A stretch of DNA of 64,000 bases, taken from the NCBI GenBank assembly GCA_033060915.1, contig CM065388.1:33070501-33134500 (forward strand), in the 5' to 3' direction. Position numbers and translations under genes: made by a program. How positions within the stretch are numbered: the stretch's first letter is position 1; the number at the start of each line of letters is the position of its first letter. The notes under the pieces are model-generated. The model did not search any database, was not told the DNA's origin, and saw nothing but the letters and a program-made list of their open reading frames with translations. This stretch comes from Euryodendron excelsum. Taxonomy: Eukaryota; Streptophyta; Magnoliopsida; Ericales; Pentaphylacaceae. Shown here one piece after another: positions 23,151-33,799 of this stretch.

Positions 23151-24600
23151 TGTAAGCACCCTATTTTTGCCCGTTCGGCAGTCTCCAGTCTATCCAGACT
23201 TGTACTCAAGTCAACATGGACGTATTCCAATCGAAATGAACTTTTCCAAGTCTAATCCCATCAATCCATTACTTCGCAGGCCCGTCGGGCCCAAATAGAG
23301 GCAAAATGATCAAAATGCCCTTGGGGGTAATGTTCGGTCCAATTCCAACAGGCACGTCTTTTCGAAGACGGTAAGTCCCCTTTCCAATTCCAATTCCAAT
23401 TCCAATTCCAATTCTAATTTCCATTAAATTCGGCGCATCTTTCGAGATATTTGATTCCTCAATATGGTAAGACCCTCCAATTTGGCACGTTTTTTAGTGA
23501 ACTCTTTGGAATGGTAAGTCCCCTCAAACTAGTCGACCGGGACGAGACCCCAAGTCCCCAAGATGGTAGAACAATCCACCTTCGGCGTCTGCTAGCCCGC
23601 CAATACAGAAATGTCCGTTGTGGCACGTCTTTTGAGAAAGTTGATTCCTCAGGCATTAAGTCTATTTAGCAGCTTCCCAAGATCAGGCAGTCTCGAGAAT
23701 GATCGCGACCGTCAGAGCAGTAAAAGTACTCGTAAACAATGCAACCATTAGAGTAGCAGAAGTACTCGCAAACAGGTCGATATAGGGAATTGCCAACAAA
23801 CTCCTGTATCACGGGACCGCCGTCAGTGTGGCGGAAACACTCAAAACCCAGGTCAACACCAGTGTCTGCTAGCCCACTCCAGTGAAAAATGACCAAACTG
23901 CCCCTAATGCCATTTTTTACATGTTTCTCGAGAAAGTACCTAAGTCCTCAGAATGGTAAGTCCGGCATGATTAGGTGCCTTCTAGTCAGTTTCAGGCCAA
24001 TTCCGATACTTTTCGGTCAAGATGACCATTTTGCCCCTGCATCCAAACGCCCCAAGAACCACACTGGCTCTGGGTATCAAACCGGTAACCTCCCGAGAAT
24101 GATTCTTATAGTATTCCCAACCTTTCCTTACCTTTTTCTAATCATTCTGAGTCAGTTCCGGCAAACCCAGTGCAAAATAACCGTTTTGCCCCTAGCGAGC
24201 CGGTCGCCTTTTCCGACCACACCGGCTCTAGGTATCAAACCGGTAACCTTTGGGAACATTCTAAATAATGTTTCCAAATCTCGAGTCTTCTTTCGGGACA
24301 TTTTGAGTCCGTCTTGGTAGCTTTCTGGCCCGATCAACCATTTTGCCCCTAATGGCCCGATCGACCCCTCCAACAAACCCTGACATCCTTTTTCAAGTCC
24401 ATTACCCTCGGGACCCGAATTTAGGTTCCTGTCCCTTTCCGACCTTCCGGGTCATGCCCGGCCCCTTCAAATCCTTACTGGACCTTCCGGAGTCACTCCT
24501 AGTGAAGCTAGGCTAAAAATTGTATGGTAGTCACTAGTACAGGCGCCCAAATCTTCTAAAGATACGTTGCTTGCCGACTTAAAAACTTTCCTAAGTGGTT

Positions 24601-24621
24601 GGCGCCACTACTAGTGGCACC
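24601..24621 (+). promoter_or_regulatory. GGCGCC dyad upstream of the TATA box, element A 5' LTR
   Basis: GGCGCCACTA, one base, then TAGTGGCACC: ten-base arms around a one-base centre, with one mismatch, about 80 bases before the TATA box. Solo LTR D has two copies (11085-11105 and 11123-11143, LTR strand minus). Confidence 0.6.
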
Positions 24622-24702
24622 AAGCCAAAAATTGGCTTGTGTGGCGTCCGAAGTTTTTTTGGCCTAGCACCACTGCAACAAGAGCCAAGTCATTCTTCTC
24701 TC

Positions 24703-24710
24703 TATAAATA
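24703..24710 (+). promoter_or_regulatory. TATA box, element A 5' LTR
   Basis: TATAAATA within CTCTATAAATACAGAGCCTC, a context kept in every LTR here. GGCGCC-type inverted repeats lie about 80-100 bases upstream and telobox motifs 90-140 bases downstream. Confidence 0.75.
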
Positions 24711-24793
24711 CAGAGCCTCTTCCAGCGTGAAAGAGGTCTAAAAACTCAGTCTAAAAACCCTACTCTTTGATATATAGAGCTCGTAGCCTCTCC

Positions 24794-24849
24794 AAACCCT
24801 AGTGTCCTTTAGGTTTTCCAAACCCTAGCCACTATACACCAAACCCTAG
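24794..24849 (+). promoter_or_regulatory. Telobox cluster in R of element A 5' LTR
   Basis: Three AAACCCTAG motifs (24794, 24820, 24841) lie within 56 bases, 90-140 bases after the TATA box. Similar clusters occur in every LTR with this region, for example near 49216-49262 in solo LTR E. AAACCCTA is the known telobox of plant promoters. Confidence 0.6.
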
Positions 24850-25034
24850 CCTCCTATATATTCACATACACTCTTATACACTTATACACTAGCCTCAAAG
24901 CCTCCATTGAACACTTCAAGTGCTGCAACTTCAAAGCTCCCGAAGATTGAAGACAAGTTCTCGAAGACTGAAGCGAAGCATGGATCGAAGCAAGAAAAGC
25001 AAGCAAGGAAAACAAAGCGTGCAAAACAAAGCAA

Positions 25035-25040
25035 AATAAA
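25035..25040 (+). terminator. Candidate poly(A) signal, element A 5' LTR
   Basis: AATAAA lies about 330 bases after the TATA box in a purine-rich GAAGC/AAGCAA stretch. The same hexamer is at 40103-40108 in the 3' LTR and 22675-22680 in B. It would mark the end of R; this is inferred from position only. Confidence 0.5.
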
Positions 25041-25599
25041 GAAGACACAAGCTAGGCTTTCGATTTAAGTTAACGTAACTTCCCCCTCTCTATTCTCTCT
25101 CTGAACTCACTTGGGTTTTCTTCTATTTTAATCTCCCATCTTCTTTTCTTCCTTTCTTGCATGCTTGAAACAAGGGACTTTCCAGTCCATGTGTAGGATT
25201 AGGCTATTAGAAGGTTATCATATCGGGGGCTTTCTTTTAGTCTAACCGAAGACCACGTGGGTTCGGCTCCCTTGATTATGTGGTGAAGCCTTTAACCTTG
25301 TATGTTCACGACCCCAACTTACATTGTGCATATCATGGTTTTGCATCTCTCCAAAATTCGTTTTTAAACTTGTTTTCAAAAGCTTGCATCAAAATTGTTT
25401 TCAAAACTTGCATCAAAATCTTCTTTTTCAAAACTTGTTTTCAAAACCACAATCCTAAGGTGGTTCTAGCCTTTCCATGGCTAGGGTTGCTTTAGGAAAG
25501 TGTTACATTTAAAGTGACTCATACGGTCCATATTTTCAAATCCTCATTGTTTTCAAAGCTACTATCTTAAAGTGGTTGTAATCTTCTTATGGTTAGAAT

Positions 25600-26440
25600 C
25601 GCTTTAGGAAAGTGAGATATTTTATATACTTTATAAAAACTCTCTCCAATCTCCTTTCCAAAATTATTTTCAAAACTCCCTCCAAAAATCTGTTTTTCAA
25701 AAACTCTTTTTCAAACTCATTCCCAAAACACTCTCCTCAAAGTTTAGTTTCTAAAAACACTCCTTAAATTTCTTTCCAACAATTTCTCTTTAACAATCTC
25801 TTTCCAAAACTCTCTTTCCAAAAAACTCCTTCCTAAAAATTCTATCCAAAAATTCCTTTCTAAAAACTCTCTCCTCAAGTTCACTTTCTAAAAACTACTC
25901 TCTAGGGTTGCCTTCCAAATATCTTCCTTTCTAAAAATTTACTTTCCAAAAACTCTTTCCTTAGACCCTAAGCTAAACCCAAGAGCTAACGATTAGGAAA
26001 CCCTAACTTCTTTTCTTAAAACATGTTTTCCAATCTTGCCTTAAAACCTAAGTTTCCAAAATTTATTTTCTACGTCAAAACTATAGTCTTCCAAATCTAG
26101 GGTTTCTAAAACTTCCATTTCCAAAATTTTCCTAAATTGAAACTTTTCTAATTCGAAACCTTTCCTAAACCAAAACTTTCCTAAAACGGAACTTTCCTAA
26201 AATGACTCTTTCCTATTTTGAAACTTTCCTAATTCTAATCTTTCCTAAATTCCAATCTTTCCCTAATCTTCCAAATTCAACACTCGAGTCAAATCTTTCA
26301 TAAGTCTCAAGTTTTCTTAAGTCTAGGTTTCCTAAACCAAGCTTTCCAAAATCAAATCTTTTCCAATCTTCTAATCAAAGTTCAATATCTTAATCTTCCA
26401 ATCTAAATTCCAATTCAATTTCTTTTTCCAATGAAATCTT
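25600..26440 (+). repeat. G-poor short-period block of element A 5' LTR (U5)
   Basis: Degenerate units such as CCTAAAACGGAACTTT and CTTTCCTAATTC, almost without G on this strand. It is shortened by about 490 bases relative to 40680-42000 in the 3' LTR. Confidence 0.72.
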
Positions 26441-27254
26441 CTATTTTCAATCGGACTAGTGTCCGAACTACGACTGACCTGATTCCTCAAAAAGGATACG
26501 TAGGCAAGCCTCATGGGTGCGGTCACAACCTTTTTCAAATCTCCAATTCCATAACTGCTTTCTAATTTCCAATTTTATATTCTATTTCCAACTTCCAATT
26601 CTAAAAATCTATTTTCAATCTGCAATTTCAAAATATTAAACTTTCTTTCCAATTTCAAACTTCAATTCTTCTTTTCCAAATCTATTTTTCAACTCTCTTT
26701 TTCTTGCATTTACATATCATGCATCATTCTTTCAAAAAATTCTTTTCTAAAGTGGATGGGATTGAACATTTGTTAGTTGAAAACTCTCATAGGTGAATCT
26801 AGGGTGAATAAACATGTAGATACCGCAAGGGCGGGGTAGGGTGATGGCTCAGTGCATCTTCCCTACACGTAACCAACCTCCGAACCTAGGATCATTGTTT
26901 TCAAGGACCAAAATGGAGTTATTTTTCTAAAAAGGGCTTAAATATTTTCTAAAGGTTGCTAAACAACCTGTTTTCTTAAAAATTCTCTCTTAAGGAGATA
27001 TTTTCCAAAATCGCTTTCTGAAAACCCTAAGTGTAGTCTTCATATTATGCTTAGTTTTTAGGTGACCTAACTCACCCTAATCAAGTTAGGTGGTGACTCC
27101 AAATTGTTTTCCAAAAGCCCTTTATTCAAATCAATTTTCAATTCAAACCTAGTCGTACTCATTCTTCTAGGAGGTTGAGTTCTAATGAGAGAGTACAATA
27201 TTTTTTCCACTTGTGTGTGTATTTCTCGAGTGCAAAAAATCTGGGCGCAACAGT

Positions 27255-27272
27255 TGGCGACTCCGCTGGGGA
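27255..27272 (+). promoter_or_regulatory. Primer-binding site of element A
   Basis: TGGCGACTCCGCTGGGGA lies two bases after the LTR end. This type of site is known from Ogre elements, where it is read as complementary to a tRNA-Arg; the tRNA was not checked here. Confidence 0.85.
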
Positions 27273-28387
27273 CACTTAGAGGGTTAGGCCATAGTCGTGT
27301 CTCTTCACCCTTCACCCTTCACCCACGTAGAGTCTTCAATTAACTTGTCCACTTACTTTCAATTTTCAAAACCAAATTTTCAAAATTGTTTTAAAAAAAA
27401 AACATGCATTTATTCATATTATCGTGTATAAAGTTTGTCATCCACACACTAACTCTTGCATCTTTGTTTTGTAGGTGCACTTTGCATTTACAATATTATT
27501 TTATTAACTGCCATGCATGAATGTGATGAACAAGATGAATGGAAATTGTTGGGCTCTTTCCTCCACTTTCAAAAATCACACACACACTATTCCTATTGTT
27601 ATAATGACTGTATTCTTACTGTTATAATGCTTGTCTAACTACTCATGCATGCATGTTTACTTCAACCGTATTCTCTTTCCTTATACTCTATGCATCCATT
27701 TTCATGCATTCTATATTCCATGTCAAGACGAGAGTTCCAAGTAACTGAAGTCACTGCATTCTCATACATATGAGCAACCCATTGAGAGTGGCACCTAGTT
27801 CACTGTCCCTTGCATTAAACTTGCCTAAACCCCAAGAGTGCCCATGTAACCCTAAGGACTCATGACATGCGCATCAATTCATTCCATAAGAGGGGCCCCA
27901 ATCCCTCTATGCTGATGAAGATAGGATTGCCAAGAAGACAAGGGGCAATCAGTCAACAAGGTTTCTCAGTGACTTCATCAACACCAAATCTAGAGAAGGT
28001 GAATCTGAAGACTCGAGAGCAGTTTAGGACTTCTTATGTAAAACTAGATAGGTGTAACCCCAAGGGAAAATGTTCCCCCTCCCCTTGTTAAAATGTATTC
28101 CAATTCTTTTGTATCATAAACCTAAGTTAAAATGTATTTCTCTATTTTCGGAGCAAATGGATGGATGAATATATGGATGGATGAATATGTGAATGGATGA
28201 AATTCCCCACTTAACGATCAAGTATCTGCATACCGGGGCAAATCCCCTATCTCCAAGAAATGAGCCAATTCACCATGTTTAGCTTCCCTCCTAAAAGAGC
28301 GGCACCCTAGGGCATGCATTGCATAGAACTCTCCAAGAACCCAACTATAACTTGCAACTGTTGTCCTTATTTTTATAGGCAAGGGAA
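27273..28387 (+). other. Leader of element A
   Basis: This is a non-coding leader of about 1.1 kb. It has an acceptor-like TTTGTTTTGTAGGTG near 27460 (also in B and C), a block of CACACACA, and a conserved block at about 27867-28091. A run of GGATGAAT units lies at about 28156-28202. Compared with B and C it lacks about 340 bases after the CACACACA stretch. Confidence 0.65.
27867..28091 (+). other. Conserved leader block with a short ORF, element A
   Basis: The block is kept in B (about 46076-46300) and, more weakly, in C (about 17560-17390, minus). In A it is open for 74 codons and rich in Lys and Arg (GLPRRQGAISQQGFS); in B the same frame has stops. It could be a remnant of a small leader ORF or an RNA signal such as packaging. 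I do not recognise it. Confidence 0.4.
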
Positions 28388-29093
28388 ATGAATACTAGTC
28401 CAATATCTTTCGTAATAGTGAAGGCCATGGTTCACAAGCTTTAGGAGAATATACCGTTGGAAAGCAGGAATGTTAGTAGAGGCACCCTATGCAACCCACT
28501 TGTCATAATTCCAGAAGGGACAACTTATACCCTAGAGGAACTCGAATACCAAGACCATTCCTTCCTAACCAAGCAATCTCACCAACCCGACATGAACCTA
28601 ACCATAAAAACCTCACTTAGCCCCCCCTCATTATCGCCTTATCCTTACTCCATTGTTTGAACCTAAACCTATGGTCGTTGTGGCTAGGCCTGAACCTCAA
28701 GCCAACACCCAAGGAGTCGTACAACCTATGTTACCCTTAGTCTTGCCAAAGAAACCAATTATGCCCACCACCTTACCCATCCTCACCAACCCTTCACTTA
28801 TGGTAATCCCTTTGCCCATAAACCTAAGGATAACTCTTCCCATTGTAACCCAACCGCCAATATTCAATCTTCATAGTGTCCCATGGAATTACCCACCTAA
28901 TAAGGGCACCGGAGAGCCCATAACAGAAATGGGAGGGATGACTCGATTAGGGCGACTCTACACCTCTATTGAAGTGGAAAGAAAAAGAAAAGGGAAGGAT
29001 AAAGAGGGAGAAAGCTCCAACCAACCGACAGATGAAGAGATGTCAGAATTCACCAAAGCTCTTGGAAAGGTCAACTACAACATCATGGAATAA
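28388..29093 (+). pseudogene. N-terminal domain before protease, element A (no gag homology)
   Basis: The candidate start ATG is at 28388, after TTTTTATAGGCAAGGGAA. A first open part (to 28660, with one TAG at 28442) is followed by a frameshift into a proline-rich frame with EPKPMVVV, SVPWNYPP and RLYTSIEVERKRKGKDKEGE. Element C has the same domain at the same place. A TAA (CAA in sense) at 29091 separates it from protease in the same frame. No gag core, no knuckle. Confidence 0.6.
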
Positions 29094-30287
29094 CTTAGAA
29101 AAGCCCCAGCCCATATTTCAATGTTAGGCTTGTTGCTCACTTCTGAAGTACACCGGGATGCTTTGATGAAGATCCTCAAGGATGCTCATGTGCCTGAGAG
29201 TTTCACGCCAGATAACCTACATAATATGATGAGCCTCATCATGGCCCCAAACACCATTACCTTATCCGATGACGAGATTCCTGCTGATAGAATAGGCCAT
29301 AACCGGGCTCTGCATATCGTTGTAAGAATAAGAGGAAAAATGGTAGCCAATGTATTGATAGATAATGGGTCAGCTTTGAATGTGTGCCCGTATTCTACCC
29401 TAGAAAGGCTTGGAATGGACCAAACTTATTTGAAGAACAACAATATGGTCATTCGCGCCTTTGATGGTTCCCAGAGGGAAGCTATAAGGCAAATTGAAAT
29501 GCCCGTAGAGATAGGACCAGTAACCTTCACAATCAAGTTCCAAGTCTTGCACATTTCAGTTGTCTACAATTTGCTATTAGGATGGCCATGGATTCATTCG
29601 GTGGGTGCTGTTCCTTCTAGCCTTTATCAGAAAGTCAAGTTCATCATGGGCTCCAAGTTGATTTCTATTTTCGATGAAAAAGAATTCGTTGTATACAAAG
29701 TTGATATCATTGCATCTAACACTGAATTGCCCTCCTGCTTTCAGTTGTTTGAATATATCACTATTGTGCAAAAAGAAGATCAAGTGGAGCCGAAATATTC
29801 CCGAAACTCTTAGATGATAGTGCAGTACTTTAAAGCAAATATTTTTCATCCGAGAAAAGGCTTAGGGAGATATTTACAAGGAAGGCCTGAGGTTGTAGAA
29901 ATACCGTCAGCTGAACCCACCTCTGGGCAGGGGTTTGAACCCATAAGAAAGGAGAAAAGAGAAGCAGCGCGGAAAAAGAGGGCTGATAAGAAAGCTATCA
30001 TGGAACCCTCGGATCGATTCAAGTAGTTGGACATGGGGAAAGGATTGTCTACATTAAATAAGAAGAAGAGGAAAGTCCAACAAGAAGCACCCGTCACGAC
30101 AGCTGACACTGGAATAACTCAAGATGGATCCATTCGAGCGATGCTGCTGGGCAAAAATTTGCATAATTGGGCCAGCGAGGACATCATCCGTGCTCGCAAG
30201 TTTCAGTACAAAGCTCACCAGAGCAAGATCCCGGAGCAGCTGATTTGCCATAAAAAAAACTTTGTCCTCTTAATTTACCTGTCTTAA
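29094..30287 (+). pseudogene. Aspartic protease region of element A
   Basis: This is the same frame as the preceding domain. The catalytic Asp is in LIDNGSALNVCP (codon 29361-29363), and LLLGWPWIHSVG is the conserved end motif. After it come VKFIMGSKLISI and a basic tail (RKEKREAARKKRADKK). Two further TAG stops at 29811 and 30024 stand where C has Gln in one case, each explained by a single C-to-T change. It would process the polyprotein. Confidence 0.8.
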
Positions 30288-30306
30288 CTTTTAAATCAAG
30301 TTATTA

Positions 30307-30868
30307 ATGGAAAAATATTCCTTTTTGTTTGATTCATTGCACACTATTCTCCATGCCAGGGACCCTTGCATCCGACGTCTTACTCAACTAATCCAGAGAA
30401 TGCCAATCCTGACAAACAATGACTTCAACACCAAGTTTGATTACCAACAACTGGGAATTGTAGAGGATGTAAATTATTTTGAAGAGGTGCCAGAGGATAT
30501 TCGGGAACAAACAGGAAGACATGAGAACCATAGTACCCCAAACATTGAGGAAACAAAAACTATTAATTTGGGAAATAAAGGGGATCCAAAAGAGTTTAGA
30601 ATTGGTACAGGTCTAGATCAATGACAGCGATGAGAATTATTGGAACTATTGTATACATACTTGGATGTTTTCGCTTGGTCCTATCAAGACATGCCCGGGC
30701 TGGATGAATCTATTGTTGAACATAGATTACCCCTAGATCCGCAAATGAAACCCTTTAAGCAGAAGTTGAGAAGAAGTGATTAAATAGTTTCAGGCAGGAT
30801 TCTTGCAAGTAGTATAATATCCCCAATGACTGGCTAATATTGTCCCTGTACCCAAGAAAGACTGTAAG
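30307..30868 (+). pseudogene. Protease-RT linker and RT start of element A
   Basis: The linker is open from 30307 to 30624 (LTQLIQRMPILTNNDF, TPNIEETKTINLG) and matches 14678-14394 of C. After two TGA codons the RT start follows (YLDVFAWSYQDMPGLDESI). A deletion of about 30 bases near 30770, compared with C, shifts the frame; VPVPKKDCKV then leads into the next segment. Confidence 0.7.
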
Positions 30869-31537
30869 GTGCAGATGTGTATTGACTATCGGGACCTTAA
30901 CAAGGCTAGTCCAAAGGATGACTTTCCTCTCCCACACATAGACTTGCTTGTTGACAACACAGCCGATCACGAAATGTTTTCCTTCATGGACAGTTTTTCG
31001 GGATATAATCAAATCAAGCTAGCTAAAGAGGATCGAGAGAAGACTACTTTCATCACCCCCTGGGGAGTGTATTGTTATAAAGTTATGCCATTCGGACTTC
31101 GCAATGCAGGGGCAACCTACCAAAAAGCCATGGTAACCTTATTTCATGATATAATGCATCAAGAAGTAAAAATTTATGAGGATGACATGATCGTCAAGTC
31201 CAAACAACGGAAAGACCACATATTCAAACTACGGAAGGTGTTTAAACGTCTCCGTAAGTATCAGCTTAAGCTAAACCCTGCCAAGTGCACCTTTCGAGTA
31301 TCTTCAGGGAAGTTATTGGGGTTTATAGTCAATGAAAAGGGGATAGCGGTTGATCCTACCAAAGTTAAGTCCATCGCCGAAATGCCAGCACCAAGAGGGG
31401 AAAAGGAGGTCTGCTTATTTCTGGGAAAGTTAAACTTCATCAACAGATTCATCGCCCAAATGACCCTCTGTGCGACCCTATTTTCAGACTCCTTAAGAGA
31501 GACGTTCCAAAAGAGTGGGGTGATAACTGGCAAATAG
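30869..31537 (+). pseudogene. Reverse transcriptase of element A, catalytic site altered
   Basis: A 222-codon open stretch holds the RT core: CIDYRDLNKASPKDDFPLP, SFMDSFSGYNQIKLA, MPFGLRNAGATYQK, the catalytic box and LGFIVNEKGI..LGKLNFINRF. The box reads YEDDMIVKS (31175-31186), whereas C has YVDD; Glu in the second position is not usual for this family and would come from a single T-to-A change. Both catalytic Asp remain. It copies the element RNA into DNA in this class. A frameshift near 31470 ends it before RNase H. Confidence 0.9.
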
Positions 31538-31581
31538 TTTTTGAGAAAATCAAAGAATACTTATGGAATCCTCCTGTCCTA

Positions 31582-32633
31582 GTGGCACCGACGTCGGGGC
31601 ACCCTTTGTTGATGTACATGTCAGTGTTAGATACTTCTATGGGGTGTGTTTTGAGACAACATGGTGAAACAGGAAGAAAAGAGCAAGCCATTTACTACCT
31701 TAGCAAGAAGTTCCTACCATATGAAGCAAAGTATTCGAATCTCGAGAAAACCTACTGCGCATTAGCCTGGGTAGCTCACAGGCTTCGACATTACATGCTT
31801 TATCATACCGCCTTCCTCATCTCTCAAATGGATCCCCTCAAATATATATTCGAGAAACCAACCATGTCCAGCAGAATTGCCTGATGGCACATGATCCTGT
31901 CAGAATTCGACATTGTATTCACTAACCGTAAAACAGTCAAGGGGCAGGTGATAGCTGATTTTCTAGCTGAGAACCCCATTGATGATTATCAGTCCATGGA
32001 ACCCCAATTCCCTGATGAAGATATACCATGCACTGATGATGCATTTGAGGAGCAAGCGAGAACTAGATAGAAGATGTATTTTGATGGGGCTGCTAACAAA
32101 AGAGAAGCTGGTATCGGGGCAGTAGTAGTATAAAAAAAGGGCAGTCACTATCCTATTGTGGTTAAGCTACAACTTGAACTATACACCAACAACATCGTCG
32201 AATATGAGGCTTGCATCCTGGGATTGAGGTTGGCATTAAAAATGAAGATTGATGAACTGGCTATTTTTGGCGATTCAAATCTGGTCATTCAGTAATCCAA
32301 AGACGTATACCAAACTTGAGATGCCAAAATTTCCCTGTAGCATTAATAAGTCAAAGATTTGTGTCAGCTATTGAGAGGCGTGGATTTTCATCATGTACCC
32401 CTGGCAGAGAACAGTTTTGTCGATGCCCTAGCTACGTTAGCTGCAGCAATCAAGGTCGACAGGGGCGTCGAAGTACCCCCTCTATAGAGTTTTACTAGGG
32501 ATATTCCTTCCTATTGCCTCACACAATCGTTGAACCCGATGAATAACCATAGTTCTATGACATCTAGAGGTACATCCAAACAAGGAAATTCCCTGATGCA
32601 GTATCACAATGAGAAAGGAAGACCATTTGCTGT
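31582..32633 (+). pseudogene. RNase H and archaeal-type RNase H of element A
   Basis: The RT-linked RNase H (LLMYMSVLDTSMGCVL, RKEQAIYYLSKKF, LEKTYCALAW) is open from 31582 to 31884. The second, archaeal-type RNase H follows in the same frame but has several stops: MYFDGAANK (Asp codon 32083-32085), NNIVEYEACILGL and FGDSNLVI keep the acidic residues. The end is VDALATLAAAIKVD. Two RNase H domains in a row are an established mark of the Tat lineage. Confidence 0.85.
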
Positions 32634-33799
32634 TTGGCGGGACAATTCTTTATAGATGGAAATAAGCTTTTCAGGAGATCATGGTTCAGACCTCTAAGAT
32701 GCATCAATGCCATCGAAGCCAAGGTTATCATAGGGGAATTGCTCGAAGGAGTTTGCAGTCCCCATATGAATGGCCACATGCTTGCAAAGAAGATTCTCCG
32801 GACAGGATATTACTGGTCAACAATGGAGTCAGATTATATTAGGTACGGTCTTTGGTGTCACAAGTGCCAGATACATAGAGATAAGATCAAAGCACCGCCC
32901 ACTGAGCTCCATTCCATGTCAGTCCCTTGGCCTTTTTCTATGTGGGGGATAGATATGATTGGCCCTATCACTCCTAAAGCTTCCAATGGCCACCGCTTCA
33001 TCCTCGTCGCCATTGATTATTTCACTAAATGGGTTGAAGCCGCCTCCTATGTTCATGTTACCAAGAAGGTCGTGGAAAGGTTCATAAAGAATCACATCAT
33101 TTGTCGGTATGGGATTCCCGAGTCACTCATTACTGACAATGCTTCCAATATAAATAATGAGTGGATATCAAAACTGTGCCAAACATTTCACATTACGCAT
33201 TGAAATTCAGTCACCTACCGGCCTCAGATGAATGGAGCAGTGGAAGCAGCCAACAAGAACATGAAGAGAATACTCCGAAAGATAATTGACAACTGCAGAG
33301 ATTGGCATAAGAAACTTCCTTTTACATTGATGGCTTACCGAACTACTATGAGGGTCTCAACCAGAAGCACTCCCTTCGAGCTGGTCTACAGCACCGAGAC
33401 AATCATCCCCATCGAGATTGAGATTCCTTCCCTAAGGACCTTAACAGAAACCAAGCTGGATGAAGCATAATGGATCAAAGAGCGGTACACCCAACTCTGC
33501 TTGCTAGATGAGAAGCGGTTAGCTGCGGTTTATCATGCTCAATACTATAGAAGACGAATGGCCCGGGCGTTTGATAAGAAGGTGTGGCCTCGATCATTCC
33601 AACCAGGAGATTTGGTGCTCAAAAAGGTATTCCCCCATCAGGAGGCAGCACAAGGGAAATTTGCTCCAAACTATGAAGGGCCATCCGTGATAAAAAAAAA
33701 AAGGTTCTATCTGGAGGAGCTCTCATCTTAGAGGAAATGGATGGCTAAGAATTCCTTAGTCCGTTGAATTCAAATGCTGTCAAACACTACTACAAATGA
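32634..33799 (+). pseudogene. Integrase of element A
   Basis: This is open for 189 codons, then broken by TGA at 33201 (CGA in C). The zinc finger is in HMNGH and CHKCQ. The catalytic residues are Asp in GIDMIGP (32952-32954), Asp in LITDNASN (33135-33137) and Glu in NGAVEAANKN (33243-33245); the last two are 35 residues apart, as expected. The C-terminal part has FQPGDLVLKK and NYEGPSVIK, then an A11 run that breaks the frame, and ends at TGA 33797-33799. The enzyme inserts the DNA copy into the genome. Confidence 0.88.

Larger units (their letters stand above)
23151..27252 (+). repeat. 5' LTR of element A
   Basis: The LTR runs from TGTAAGCACC to GGGCGCAACA. Its TATA box is at 24703-24710 and a candidate poly(A) signal AATAAA at 25035-25040, so U3 is about 1.55 kb, R about 0.3 kb and U5 about 2.2 kb (inferred). 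U5 holds a long, G-poor, short-period repeat block at about 25600-26440. Compared with the 3' LTR it lacks about 490 bases near 26120-26140. Confidence 0.93.

Noticed and set aside
25235..25265. tRNA-like T-arm (GGGTTCGGCCC) in the LTRs
   Set aside because: No acceptor stem, D-arm or anticodon arm can be placed around it.
23151..27252. A separate non-coding 4 kb element
   Set aside because: It is the 5' LTR of element A: a PBS follows, a matching LTR follows a polypurine tract, and target duplications enclose both.
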